Origin: Flavobacterium quisquiliarum
GTDB lineage: Bacteria; Bacteroidota; Bacteroidia; Flavobacteriales; Flavobacteriaceae
Length of the DNA stretch: 46,873 nucleotides
Reading direction: 5' to 3'
Assembly: GCF_019308285.1 (NCBI RefSeq)
Contig: NZ_WWEM01000034.1
Location: forward strand, 1 to 46,873
Numbering within the stretch: position 1 is the stretch's first letter; the number at the start of each line of letters is the position of its first letter. Shown here one piece after another: positions 17,392-25,303 of this stretch. Below the pieces are notes generated by a model. The model saw only the letters and a program-made list of their open reading frames with translations. It did no database searches and had not been told where the DNA came from. Made by a program: the position numbers and the translations under genes.

Positions 17392-17784
17392 TCATATCTC
17401 TCCAAATTTTATTTTATAACGTTGAAGTTCATTCTCTGTTCTGTTTAACAGCTTTTCTAATAATTGTATTTTATCTTCGTAAAGTTCTTTTAGTACAGAT
17501 GAATTATCTGCATTTATTAAAATACTTCCATTATTATTTCCTGTAATTTTATTATTATTAAAATTGCTAAAATACTTATCATAATCAAAACTAATTATAT
17601 CTTCTACTGTGACATCTAAAATCTTTCCTATGTCAACCAACTTTTCATAACTCAAAGAAGTTTTTCCTTTTTCAATTTTGCTGTAACCTGCTTGGGTCAC
17701 GCCTAATCTTTCTGCCATGTACTCTTGAGTATAATTCTTTAACTCTCTAATGTTTTTGATTTTGTTTTTAATTGTTGCGGCCAT
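17392..17784 (-). CDS. XRE-family helix-turn-helix regulator
   Basis: A 130-residue DNA-binding protein. Residues about 8-64 form a Cro/C1-type HTH (IRELKNYTQEYMAERLGVTQ, then GYSKIEKGKTSLSYEKLVDI). The C-terminal 65 residues start with an Asn-rich linker (NFNNNKITGNNNGSI) and end in a short coiled coil (LYEDKIQLLEKLLNRTENEL), probably for dimerisation. It resembles stand-alone Flavobacterium regulators, and no toxin gene is adjacent. A long imperfect inverted repeat lies just upstream and could be its operator. Confidence 0.85.
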   Translation of the reverse strand: MAATIKNKIKNIRELKNYTQEYMAERLGVTQAGYSKIEKGKTSLSYEKLVDIGKILDVTVEDIISFDYDKYFSNFNNNKITGNNNGSILINADNSSVLKELYEDKIQLLEKLLNRTENELQRYKIKFGEI

Positions 17785-17806
17785 AATTTTTGTGATTTGG
17801 GGTCAT

Positions 17807-17853
17807 GTATAGTTAAAACAGCCAGCCGCTAATCCTTAACGGCATAACTATAC
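17807..17853. promoter_or_regulatory. Nested inverted repeat upstream of the XRE gene
   Basis: GTATAGTTA (17807-17815) and TAACTATAC (17845-17853) are perfect 9-base arms. Inside them GCCG (17825-17828) and CGGC (17840-17843) form a second stem. The bulge is asymmetric (9 bases against 1). It may be the XRE operator, an mRNA structure or a recombination-site remnant. Confidence 0.45.
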
Positions 17854-18015
17854 TTATTTTTGGGTATTCTAAGCTACTTCATATTTGGGAAATTATAAAG
17901 CAGTATTATATTAATTTTTTCTCTTGGTAATAAAATAACCATACATTAAAGCTACCATTATGAAAACAAAGTCATAACGGCAAATCTTAAATACAAACAT
18001 TTCTAAATTATTTTA

Positions 18016-18420
18016 TTACGCAGTTCTTCTTATTCTTCTTTCAAACTGAAGACCTAAGTATTGATCTATTTGTTTACCTATTAAAACACGATCTTTTGAA
18101 GCTATTTTTGTTCTAATTTCATTCTTATAAACATCTTTTACAAAAATAAAATATTCAAATTCGTTCTTGTTTTTAAATCGTGCAGCTATAATAAGTGTAT
18201 AACAAACAAGTGCAGGAATAATGTAGTATAAATCCATTAAATTGGAAAAAAACATACAATAATAAGTAGCTGTAGTTACAGCAATAAAAGCACCATTTTC
18301 TAAAAAATATTTTTTCTTTTTTTTGAGCAGTCTAAGATCTCTTATTTCATCAAACTCGTACTGCCATTTTTTAGAGTTGTAATCAAATTTAATCTTGTCG
18401 GGTAAAATTTTTAAGGGCAT
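18016..18420 (-). CDS. Small membrane protein of unknown function
   Basis: A 134-residue protein with two predicted membrane spans in the middle (FIAVTTATYYCMFFSNLMDL near residue 46, YYIIPALVCYTLIIAARF near residue 66). A basic region comes before them (LRLLKKKKKYFLENG) and a soluble C-terminus after. The N-terminal part (KFDYNSKKWQYEFDEIRDLR) could be a small PH-like strand pattern. I do not recognise the family. Codon use is more A/T-biased than the neighbours by eye. The next gene downstream is the XRE regulator, 231 bases away. Confidence 0.55.
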   Translation of the reverse strand: MPLKILPDKIKFDYNSKKWQYEFDEIRDLRLLKKKKKYFLENGAFIAVTTATYYCMFFSNLMDLYYIIPALVCYTLIIAARFKNKNEFEYFIFVKDVYKNEIRTKIASKDRVLIGKQIDQYLGLQFERRIRRTA

Positions 18421-18933
18421 AATTCTTGGTAGGTAAAAAATAAATTTAAGTTTTTTTGGAAATTATTTTTTTAAGAATCTAGGGGAAAAATTCTTAGATA
18501 CACAATATTAAGCAATAACTTCTTTTTTTTCTTACACAGTAACTTATAGAATATAACTGTTAGTTGTAATTCAATCTTAAATAAATGATTATGCTTATAA
18601 AATGTGCTGATTTAGGAGATTATATTTTAAAATTCTGTCAAAAATTAAAATAAAAAACTGTTTATTTCCAGATAGCAGACAGATTCTTCATTTGGTTCTT
18701 TTCTATTATTTTTTTCAGCTGTTTTTATAAATATGTTGCTTTTTCAGCTGATAACAAGCAAATCTATATAAATAATAAGATCTTAGTCAAACTTTTCGAT
18801 TTTAGCTAAAGTCTTATAAATTGACCTAAAAAAAACCTCCAGTTAAAACCGGAGGCAATTCATATCATATTAAAAATAAATTCGCGAATTACTTCGTCTT
18901 TTTGCTATAGTTTGAGTCTTGACGAACAGAAAA
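18421..18933. other. 513-base AT-rich spacer with only the cydAB terminator
   Basis: I see no gene here. The longest plausible plus-strand frame (18585-18653) codes 22 residues with no recognisable features. The cydAB terminator is at 18828-18855. TTTTTCAGCTG occurs twice within 18710-18755. The promoter of the membrane protein gene at 18420 must lie here, but no TAnnTTTG match is clear. Confidence 0.5.
18828..18855 (-). terminator. Intrinsic terminator of cydAB
   Basis: On the minus strand CCTCCGGTT (18855-18847) pairs with AACTGGAGG (18844-18836), 9 bp with one G.U, followed by eight T (18835-18828). Confidence 0.75.
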
Positions 18934-20010
18934 TCAATGTTCTCCATATCCAATATCATCCATTTTTCCACTGAAAACCCGATATTGAATTATAAAATAA
19001 ATAATCACCAGAAACAAAGCTATAAAAAACCAGCTCAAACCAGCATTTAATCCATATTCATGCGCAGCAGTATTATAGATTGTTAAGGACGGATTCACTT
19101 TATTGGTTGAAGGCAGAACATTTGGAAAAATCGAAACGGCTGTCGAGGCAAATCCACCAACCAGAAATAAGGTTGAAAATACAAACCCATGCCCATCTTT
19201 TTTAAAGGAACGTACTTTAAACAATCCTAAAACCCCAACAAAAGTTAATAAGGGAAAAAACCATAAAATCGGATTTTCAACGAAATTATGAAATGGCTTT
19301 GGTTCAATAAAATGCCAGATCTGAAGCGAGATACAAACTAAAACCAACAAAACAATATTCAAAGCAAAAACTACTTTTTTAAGTTTCGGATTTAACGCTG
19401 AATTTGTCTTATAAATAATCCAGTTCGCACCATGAATCGTCAAAGCAACAACACTTACAACACCAAGAAAAAGCGTAAACCAGTCAATAATTCCCAATTC
19501 ATTTGCCTGCGGGCTGAAAGTTGGATTCCATAAAGGCAAAAAGAAATAATGCGCTTCCTGCGTTGAAACGCCGTTTTGAACCATTCCGAGATTTACACCA
19601 CGCACGATATTTCCTAATGCGATTCCGAAGAAAAGTGCTAAAAGTAAACTTGCAATTCCGAACGCTTTATCCCAAATGCTTTCCCACATGTGATTGTGAA
19701 CTTGTCCGCGCATTTCTAAACCAATTGCACGAAAAATCAAAAGCCACAAAATCATAATCAACGGAAGATAAAATCCGCTGAAAGAAGAGGCATATAAAGT
19801 CGGAAAAGCAAAAAACAAAACACCTCCCGCTGCAATTAGCCAGACTTCATTGGCATCCCAGAACGGACCAATGGCATTAGTAATTGCTTTTTTGTCTTTT
19901 TCTGTATCGGCAAAAAATAAATGAATAATTCCTGCACCGAAATCATAACCGTCTAAAACGAGATAAACAGCCAAAATTCCCATTAAAACTACGTACCAAA
20001 AAAATTCCAT
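18934..20010 (-). CDS. cydB: Cytochrome bd ubiquinol oxidase subunit II
   Basis: CydB pairs with CydA in the high-affinity cytochrome bd oxidase of the inner membrane. The protein has 358 residues and about eight to nine hydrophobic spans. It carries the family opening LVLDGYDFGAGIIHLFFAD and the segment GPFWDANEVWLIAAGGVLFF (about residue 48). It starts 2 bases after cydA ends, so the genes are one transcript. No CydX-like small ORF follows. Cytochrome bd oxidases resist sulfide inhibition, which fits the surrounding sulfur genes. Confidence 0.95.
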   Translation of the reverse strand: MEFFWYVVLMGILAVYLVLDGYDFGAGIIHLFFADTEKDKKAITNAIGPFWDANEVWLIAAGGVLFFAFPTLYASSFSGFYLPLIMILWLLIFRAIGLEMRGQVHNHMWESIWDKAFGIASLLLALFFGIALGNIVRGVNLGMVQNGVSTQEAHYFFLPLWNPTFSPQANELGIIDWFTLFLGVVSVVALTIHGANWIIYKTNSALNPKLKKVVFALNIVLLVLVCISLQIWHFIEPKPFHNFVENPILWFFPLLTFVGVLGLFKVRSFKKDGHGFVFSTLFLVGGFASTAVSIFPNVLPSTNKVNPSLTIYNTAAHEYGLNAGLSWFFIALFLVIIYFIIQYRVFSGKMDDIGYGEH

Positions 20011-20012
20011 AC

Positions 20013-21359
20013 TTATATTTTTTCTGTTGAAAGTTCCACATTATGCGGTCCTTTATTGATAATTTTTCCAACTAAAAGTAAAAACAGCATTCCGAGCAAA
20101 AGATACAGCCCTATAAATCCGAGCAAGGTAAACAACGTATTTCCAGAAGAAACAGTCGGCGATGCTCCTGCTGCTGTTCTGAGTAAATTATACACCAGCC
20201 AAGGCTGTCTTCCTAATTCTGCCGTGTACCAACCTGTTGTATTAGCAATGTATGGAAACGGCATCATAAACATAAGTGACCATAAAATCCATTTGGTTTC
20301 AAACAATTTTCCTCTGATTAATTGAAAAAGCGAAATCACCATTAAACCTATAAAAACCGTTCCAAGCCCAACCATAATATGATATGCGTAATACAATCCT
20401 GAAATATTAGTTGGATGAAGATCTTCTTCAAACTGATCCAAACCTTGAATTTCCTGATCCCAATTTCCATAAGTCAGGAAACTTAAAATGTTTGGAACAG
20501 CAATTTTATTATCAAGTTTTTTGTCTTTTACATCGGGCTGACCGATTAAGACAATTTCAGAACCTTTCTTTTCGGTATGAAAAATTCCTTCCATCGCTGC
20601 AAAAGTTACAGGCTGGTATTTTACAACATTTTTTGCCGCTAAATCTCCTGTTGGAACTGCTACAACAATACTAGAAATCAACCCAAAGATCACGCCTGTT
20701 TTAAGGAACAATTTCCCGAAAGAAACATTTTTTTTACTTAAAATATAAAACGCTCCAATTCCAGCCACAACAAAAGAACTTGTCACTAAAGAAGCGGCCT
20801 GATTGTGCAAATAGGACGGCCAAAGCCAAGGATTTAAAAATAAAGCCTGAAAATTATTCAGTACAAATTTTCCGTTTTCCAAAATTTCATAACCAACGGG
20901 ATTTTGCATCCACGAATGCGTTGCTATAATTAAGAATCCACTGGCCCAAGAACCAATCATGATTAATAATCCGGTTACAAAATGCCATTTATGTCCGAGC
21001 AGTTTTTCACCAAACAAAAACAAACCTAAAAATGATGATTCGAGAAAGAAAGAAAACATTCCTTCCATTGCCAATGTTTGGCCAATGATTCCTCCTGTTA
21101 ATTCGGAGAACTTTGCCCAGTTTGTTCCAAACTGAAATTCCATCGGAATTCCGGTGACAACGCCCATTGCAAAATTGAGGGCGAAGATTTTCATCCAGAA
21201 ATGAGTGGCGTGATTGTATTGTTCGTCTTTCGTTTTAAGAAATTTCCATTTGAAGTAAACAATGATCAACGAAAGTCCCATTGTAAGCTGCGGAAAAAGA
21301 TAGTGAAAAGTAATGGTGAATGCGAATTGCATTCGATCATAAAAGAGCATTTCTTCCAT
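20013..21359 (-). CDS. cydA: Cytochrome bd ubiquinol oxidase subunit I
   Basis: CydA binds quinol and the hemes b558, b595 and d. An in-frame TTG at 21389 is possible, but ATG at 21359 gives 448 residues and places the first heme ligand at His19 (AFTITFHYLFPQ), the same number as in E. coli CydA. The quinol-region sequence ELGRQPWLVY and MMPFPYIANTTGW are present. The Q-loop is of the short type. The start lies 28 bases after a -7 element (TAAATTTG). Oxygen-limited or sulfide-exposed respiration is the expected role. Confidence 0.95.
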   Translation of the reverse strand: MEEMLFYDRMQFAFTITFHYLFPQLTMGLSLIIVYFKWKFLKTKDEQYNHATHFWMKIFALNFAMGVVTGIPMEFQFGTNWAKFSELTGGIIGQTLAMEGMFSFFLESSFLGLFLFGEKLLGHKWHFVTGLLIMIGSWASGFLIIATHSWMQNPVGYEILENGKFVLNNFQALFLNPWLWPSYLHNQAASLVTSSFVVAGIGAFYILSKKNVSFGKLFLKTGVIFGLISSIVVAVPTGDLAAKNVVKYQPVTFAAMEGIFHTEKKGSEIVLIGQPDVKDKKLDNKIAVPNILSFLTYGNWDQEIQGLDQFEEDLHPTNISGLYYAYHIMVGLGTVFIGLMVISLFQLIRGKLFETKWILWSLMFMMPFPYIANTTGWYTAELGRQPWLVYNLLRTAAGASPTVSSGNTLFTLLGFIGLYLLLGMLFLLLVGKIINKGPHNVELSTEKI

Positions 21360-21386
21360 AAGTGGTAATTTGTTTATGAAGTTCCA

Positions 21387-21394
21387 CAAATTTA
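21387..21394 (-). promoter_or_regulatory. -7 element for cydAB (TAAATTTG)
   Basis: Matches TAnnTTTG on the minus strand, 28 bases before the cydA ATG; no TTG at the expected -33 distance. Confidence 0.45.
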
Positions 21395-21513
21395 ACCATT
21401 ACAACCCGAATAGCCTCTTTAAAACAATAGTTTCTTTTAAAATTTTGAACCCTATAAGTGATAGAAGTAAATATATAGTATCAGATGTTCCAATAAACTT
21501 ATACCAGATTAAC

Positions 21514-21590
21514 TCCTGCAAGGTTTCCAAAACCTTGTAGGTGTTTTTCTTAAGTATGAATACCTACAAGGTTTTGGAAACCTTGCAGGA
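21514..21590. repeat. Perfect 29-bp inverted repeat (CCTGCAAGGTTT family)
   Basis: Arms 21514-21542 and 21562-21590 are exact complements over 29 bases with a 19-base loop. Each arm is itself partly palindromic (AAGGTTTCCAAAACCTT). The right arm is identical to 38398-38426. Intergenic, between cydA and the HD gene. Confidence 0.85.
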
Positions 21591-21624
21591 AATAAATGAA
21601 CTTATATCACTTAAATGGTGAAAA

Positions 21625-22215
21625 TCATTTCTTCAAAATTCCTTTTTCAACGCTTTCATTGATCAAACCTTCAGCATAATTCCACAACGATGCTGAACCA
21701 TTTTTAATGACGCTCTTTTTCTCGTAGACTTTATCATAGGTTACTCCAAACTCTTTCCAAGTTCCACCATTGTTAGAAGTATTCTGCAATAAAGGTTCTA
21801 ATCTATCCATCGATCTGGCAAATTTGGCTTCGTTGGTTTCGCCAGCTTCAAATTCTTCCCAAATGGCAATTAATTCTTCAGCTTGATTTTTAGGAAGCAA
21901 ACCAAAAATCCTATTGGCAGCCAATCTTTCTTCATCAGTATTATCATGGCTCTTTACCGTATCATAAATAAAAACATCACCAGCGTCAATTTCTACGATA
22001 TCATGGATTAAAACCATTTTTACGACTTTCAAAACATCAATTGGCGTATTAGAATGTTCAGCCAGAACAATGGCCATCAAAGCCAAATGCCAGCTATGTT
22101 CTGCATCGTTCTCACATCGATCACTGTTGAACAATTTTGTTTTTCGCTGAATGTATTTTACTTTATCAATCTCTTTTATAAAAGCAATTTGATCTAATAA
22201 ATCTTGAGTGTTCAT
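21625..22215 (-). CDS. HD-domain phosphohydrolase (YfbR/HDDC2-like)
   Basis: A cytosolic HD-superfamily hydrolase, probably a 5'-deoxynucleotidase. Metal-binding motifs are visible: ENDAEHSWHLALMAIVLAEH (first His) and MVLIHDIVEIDAGD (HD pair). A later Asp lies in ARSMDRLEPLLQN. ATG at 22248 would add 11 residues, but it falls 10 bases from the -7 element (22259-22266). I therefore choose ATG at 22215 (196 residues, MNTQDLLDQIAF). It sits between the long inverted repeat and the divergent cstB-like gene. Confidence 0.82.
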   Translation of the reverse strand: MNTQDLLDQIAFIKEIDKVKYIQRKTKLFNSDRCENDAEHSWHLALMAIVLAEHSNTPIDVLKVVKMVLIHDIVEIDAGDVFIYDTVKSHDNTDEERLAANRIFGLLPKNQAEELIAIWEEFEAGETNEAKFARSMDRLEPLLQNTSNNGGTWKEFGVTYDKVYEKKSVIKNGSASLWNYAEGLINESVEKGILKK

Positions 22216-22241
22216 ATAACTGATTATTTTTTTTCTTAAAA

Positions 22242-22266
22242 ATGACATTCGTCATATGCAAAATTA
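22242..22266 (-). promoter_or_regulatory. Promoter and small palindrome upstream of the HD gene
   Basis: TAATTTTG on the minus strand (22266-22259) matches TAnnTTTG. Immediately downstream ATGAC-ATTC-GTCAT (22242-22255) is a short palindrome around the expected transcript start. Confidence 0.4.
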
Positions 22267-22392
22267 AAGCTTAAAGCGTAATTGCTCAACTTTAAATCAA
22301 TTTATATAACTTCTATGACTGAATCCACATTATTTTTTAACAGAAATCAAATTTCTGTAACATTAGTCACCTATTTTAATGGAAAACAAAGT

Positions 22393-22400
22393 TATCTTTG
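22393..22400 (+). promoter_or_regulatory. -7 element for the persulfide dioxygenase operon (TATCTTTG)
   Basis: Matches TAnnTTTG, 27 bases before the ATG at 22428. The same octamer precedes the Crp/Fnr gene (14815-14822). Confidence 0.5.
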
Positions 22401-22427
22401 TACCCCACATATTTTAGATTTCATATC

Positions 22428-23846
22428 ATGAAAATAGAACAAATTTACACCGGATGTTTAGCACAAGGTGCTTATTATATTACCTCAGATGGTGAAGCCG
22501 CTATAATTGATCCTCTTAGAGAAACACAGCCTTATTTAGATCGTTTGGAAAGAGATAATGTAAAATTGAAATACATTTTTGAAACTCATTTCCACGCCGA
22601 TTTCGTTTCCGGACACGTTGACTTAAGTAAAGAAACAGGCGCTCCAATTGTTTACGGACCAAACGCAGCCTGCGAATTTGACTGCATTTCTGCAAAAGAC
22701 GGACAAGAATTTAAAATCGGAAAAGTAACTATTAAAGTATTGCATACTCCTGGTCACACGATGGAAAGCACTACTTTTTTACTTATAGATGAAAACGGAA
22801 AAGATCACGCCATTTTCTCAGGTGATACTTTATTTATCGGTGACGTTGGCCGTCCAGATTTAGCGCAAAAAGCTGCTGGAATGACACAAGATCAACTAGC
22901 TGGAATTTTATTTCATTCTTTAAGAGATAAAATCATGACGCTGAACGATGATGTTATCGTTTATCCTGCGCATGGTGCTGGAAGTGCCTGCGGAAAAAAC
23001 ATGAGCAAAGAAACTGTTTCGACTATAGGAAACCAAAAAGCTACTAACTATGCTTTGCGTGCGAATATGACGGAAGCTGAGTTTATCCAAGAAGTAACAG
23101 ATGGTTTATTGCCTCCTCCAGCTTATTTCAGTATGAATGTTGCTATGAATAAAGGCGGATACGAAAGTTTTGAAACTGTTTTACACAACGGAATGAAAGC
23201 AATAAATGCTGCTGAATTTGAAGTTGTTGCTGAAGAAACTGGAGCTTTAATTTTAGATACAAGAAGTGCTGCCGATTTCCATAAAGGCTTTATTCCGCAG
23301 TCTATCAATATTGGAATAAATGGTGATTTTGCTCCTTGGGTTGGAACTTTAATTGCCGATGTAAAACAGCCCATTATTTTGGTTACAACAGTTGGAATGG
23401 AAGAAGAAACCGTTACTCGTTTAAGCCGTGTTGGTTTTGATACTATTATCGGACATCTAGAAGGCGGTTTTGAAGCTTGGCAAAAAGCAGGTTTTGAAAT
23501 TGATACTGTAAACCGAATCACAGCAGAACAATTTGCAAACGAAGTAAATATCGAAACTGATAAAATTGTAGACATTCGTAAAGAAACAGAATACGCTGCT
23601 GAGCATATCGAAGACGCTTACAGCAAACCTTTGGCATATATTAATGATTGGGTAAAAGACATTAACCCAAATGAGCATTTTTATCTGCACTGTGCAGGAG
23701 GATACAGAAGTATGATTGCAGCTTCAATTTTACAAGCAAGAGGCTTTAGAAATTTCTCTGAAGTTGAAGGCGGTTTTGGAGAAATTTCAAAAACCAATCT
23801 TCCAAAATCAGATTTTGTTTGTCAAAGCAAGGTTTTAAAAGCATAA
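22428..23846 (+). CDS. CstB-like persulfide dioxygenase-rhodanese fusion
   Basis: This enzyme probably oxidises glutathione- or low-molecular-weight persulfides to sulfite and passes sulfane sulfur via rhodanese. ATG at 22428 (472 residues) replaces an upstream in-frame TTG at 22398. Residues 1-240 are an MBL fold of the ETHE1 type, with ETHFHADFVSGH (His54, His56, Asp58), LHTPGHTMES, FSGDTLFIGDVGRPDL and PAHGAGSACGK. The first rhodanese-like domain (about 255-345) has VTTVGMEEE where the active Cys should be, so it is a pseudo-rhodanese. The second (about 365-465) has an intact YLHCAGGYRS. This MBL-pseudorhodanese-rhodanese order is that of staphylococcal CstB. Confidence 0.88.
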   Translation: MKIEQIYTGCLAQGAYYITSDGEAAIIDPLRETQPYLDRLERDNVKLKYIFETHFHADFVSGHVDLSKETGAPIVYGPNAACEFDCISAKDGQEFKIGKVTIKVLHTPGHTMESTTFLLIDENGKDHAIFSGDTLFIGDVGRPDLAQKAAGMTQDQLAGILFHSLRDKIMTLNDDVIVYPAHGAGSACGKNMSKETVSTIGNQKATNYALRANMTEAEFIQEVTDGLLPPPAYFSMNVAMNKGGYESFETVLHNGMKAINAAEFEVVAEETGALILDTRSAADFHKGFIPQSINIGINGDFAPWVGTLIADVKQPIILVTTVGMEEETVTRLSRVGFDTIIGHLEGGFEAWQKAGFEIDTVNRITAEQFANEVNIETDKIVDIRKETEYAAEHIEDAYSKPLAYINDWVKDINPNEHFYLHCAGGYRSMIAASILQARGFRNFSEVEGGFGEISKTNLPKSDFVCQSKVLKA

Positions 23847-23860
23847 ACATTGAACATAAA

Positions 23861-23967
23861 TTTTAACCATATAAGTTATGTAAGTTCATTTTAGCAGGCG
23901 TTAATTAGCTTCAGCTTATATTTAATACATCGGTTTATAATTTCTTATATAACTTATATGGTTAAAA
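23861..23967. repeat. 24-bp inverted repeat element in the sulfur operon spacer
   Basis: The left arm 23861-23884 begins TTTTAACCATATAAGTTAT. The right arm 23944-23967 is its complement with one G.U-type difference. The 59-base interior has no coding potential. The element separates the persulfide dioxygenase gene from the YeeE gene and probably belongs to a dispersed family. Confidence 0.7.
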
Positions 23968-23983
23968 AAAATAAATTTAAAAC

Positions 23984-24553
23984 ATGAATCTACTGGAAAT
24001 TTTAAGGGAACCATGGCCTTGGTACGTAGCAGGCCCGCTTATTGGATTAACTGTTCCTATTTTATTAATTATTGGAAATAAATCTTTCGGGATTAGTTCG
24101 TCACTTCGTCATATCTGTGCGGCTTGTATTCCGGCAAATATTTCATTCTTTAAATACGACTGGAAAAAAGAAAGCTGGAATTTATTCTTTGTTTTAGGAA
24201 TTTTCTTTGGCGGTGTGATCGCAGCTTATTTACTTTCTAATCCAAATCCAGTTGAAATTGCTCCAGAACTTTCAGAACAATTAGCAGGTTACGGAATCAC
24301 AGATCATACTGGCTTAGTTCCCGTTCAGCTGTTTTCTTGGGAAAGTTTATTTACGCTTCGTGGCTTCATTATGATGGTTGTGGGCGGATTTTTAGTTGGT
24401 TTTGGGACACGTTATGCAGGTGGATGTACCAGCGGACATGCGATTATGGGACTTTCAAATTTACAATGGCCGTCTTTAGTTGCTACAATCTGTTTTATGA
24501 TTGGCGGTTTTGTAATGTCACTTTTGATTTTACCTTATATTCTTTCACTTTAA
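23984..24553 (+). CDS. YeeE/YedE-family sulfur transporter, N-terminal half protein
   Basis: A 189-residue inner-membrane protein with about five spans. It carries the family signature RYAGGCTSGHAIMG (Cys about residue 147) and an early Cys pair, HICAACIPANISFF (about residues 45 and 48). In the thiosulfate importer TsuA such cysteines line the path of the sulfur compound. Many bacteria split this fold in two genes, as here. The partner starts 10 bases downstream. It likely moves thiosulfate or sulfane sulfur across the membrane for the adjacent persulfide dioxygenase-rhodanese; the direction is unknown. Confidence 0.87.
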   Translation: MNLLEILREPWPWYVAGPLIGLTVPILLIIGNKSFGISSSLRHICAACIPANISFFKYDWKKESWNLFFVLGIFFGGVIAAYLLSNPNPVEIAPELSEQLAGYGITDHTGLVPVQLFSWESLFTLRGFIMMVVGGFLVGFGTRYAGGCTSGHAIMGLSNLQWPSLVATICFMIGGFVMSLLILPYILSL

Positions 24554-24563
24554 AATTTCAAAA

Positions 24564-25040
24564 ATGAATTTAGAAAATAAAAATATAGACGGCGAAGGAA
24601 TTAATGCAAGTCAGAAAAAAGAAACTGCGTTTGCTAATTTGAAATATTTAATTGTCGGGATCTTTTTTGGAGTTGTATTCGTAAAAGCCGAAATCATCAG
24701 CTGGTTCCGTATTCAGGAAATGTTTCACTTTCAGTCGTTTCACATGTATGGCGTAATTGGATGTGCTGTTGTAGTTGGATTAATATCTGTGCAATTGATT
24801 AAAAAATTCAACATCAAAACTCTTGATGGCGAAAAAATCGAAATCCAGCCAAAGACTTTTAGCAAAGGGCAAATCTACGGTGGATTGATGTTTGGTTTCG
24901 GATGGGCAATCACTGGAGCTTGTCCTGGACCGCTTTTCGCTCAAATTGGGACAGGTGCAACGGTTATTGTGGTAACTTTAGTAAGTGCCATTTTTGGTAC
25001 TTGGGTTTACGGATTAATTAAGGATAAACTTCCTCATTAA
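24564..25040 (+). CDS. YeeE/YedE-family sulfur transporter, C-terminal half protein
   Basis: A 158-residue membrane protein, the second half of a split YeeE/YedE transporter (DUF6691-like). After a soluble start (MNLENKNIDGEGINASQ) come about four spans. The key motif FGWAITGACPGPLFAQIGTG (Cys about residue 119) corresponds to the C-terminal cysteine loop of the full-length family. It is encoded 10 bases after the other half and ends at a terminator, so it is the last gene of the persulfide operon. Confidence 0.87.
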   Translation: MNLENKNIDGEGINASQKKETAFANLKYLIVGIFFGVVFVKAEIISWFRIQEMFHFQSFHMYGVIGCAVVVGLISVQLIKKFNIKTLDGEKIEIQPKTFSKGQIYGGLMFGFGWAITGACPGPLFAQIGTGATVIVVTLVSAIFGTWVYGLIKDKLPH

Positions 25041-25126
25041 TTTACTTAAATTCCAAAGTTTAAATTCCAAATTCCAATCTAAAATGATTAGGGTGAATCT
25101 CTAAACGAAACTAAAAAATCTATATT

Positions 25127-25159
25127 AAACCCGACAGGTTTCAAAAACTTGTCGGGTTT
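25127..25159 (+). terminator. Terminator of the persulfide/YeeE operon
   Basis: A 15-bp stem (25127-25141 with 25145-25159, one G.U) with core CCCGACAGG, followed by a T-rich tract. Confidence 0.7.
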
Positions 25160-25258
25160 ATATTTTTGTAGCAAGTCTAGATAAACAACATGAAACTTTA
25201 AACCTGAAACCAATAAAACCAAAAAATTTTTCTTCATCAATTTTTAATTTCCTTTTGT

Positions 25259-25266
25259 TAAGTTTG
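25259..25266 (+). promoter_or_regulatory. Candidate -7 element for glpD (TAAGTTTG)
   Basis: Matches TAnnTTTG, 37 bases before the ATG at 25304; no TTG at -33. Confidence 0.4.
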
Positions 25267-25303
25267 TTTAAAACAAATAAGTCCTATAAAAGTAACGCAA
25301 AAT

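Noticed and set aside
18585..18653. 22-codon plus-strand ORF in the large spacer before cydB
   Set aside because: No signal peptide, family resemblance, or supporting promoter; length is expected by chance.
22398..22427. Upstream TTG start for the persulfide dioxygenase
   Set aside because: It overlaps the -7 promoter element; ATG at 22428 is the family-like start.
23123..23690. Minus-strand ORFs of 150 and 77 codons opposite the persulfide dioxygenase gene
   Set aside because: Low-complexity translations antisense to conserved MBL and rhodanese motifs.
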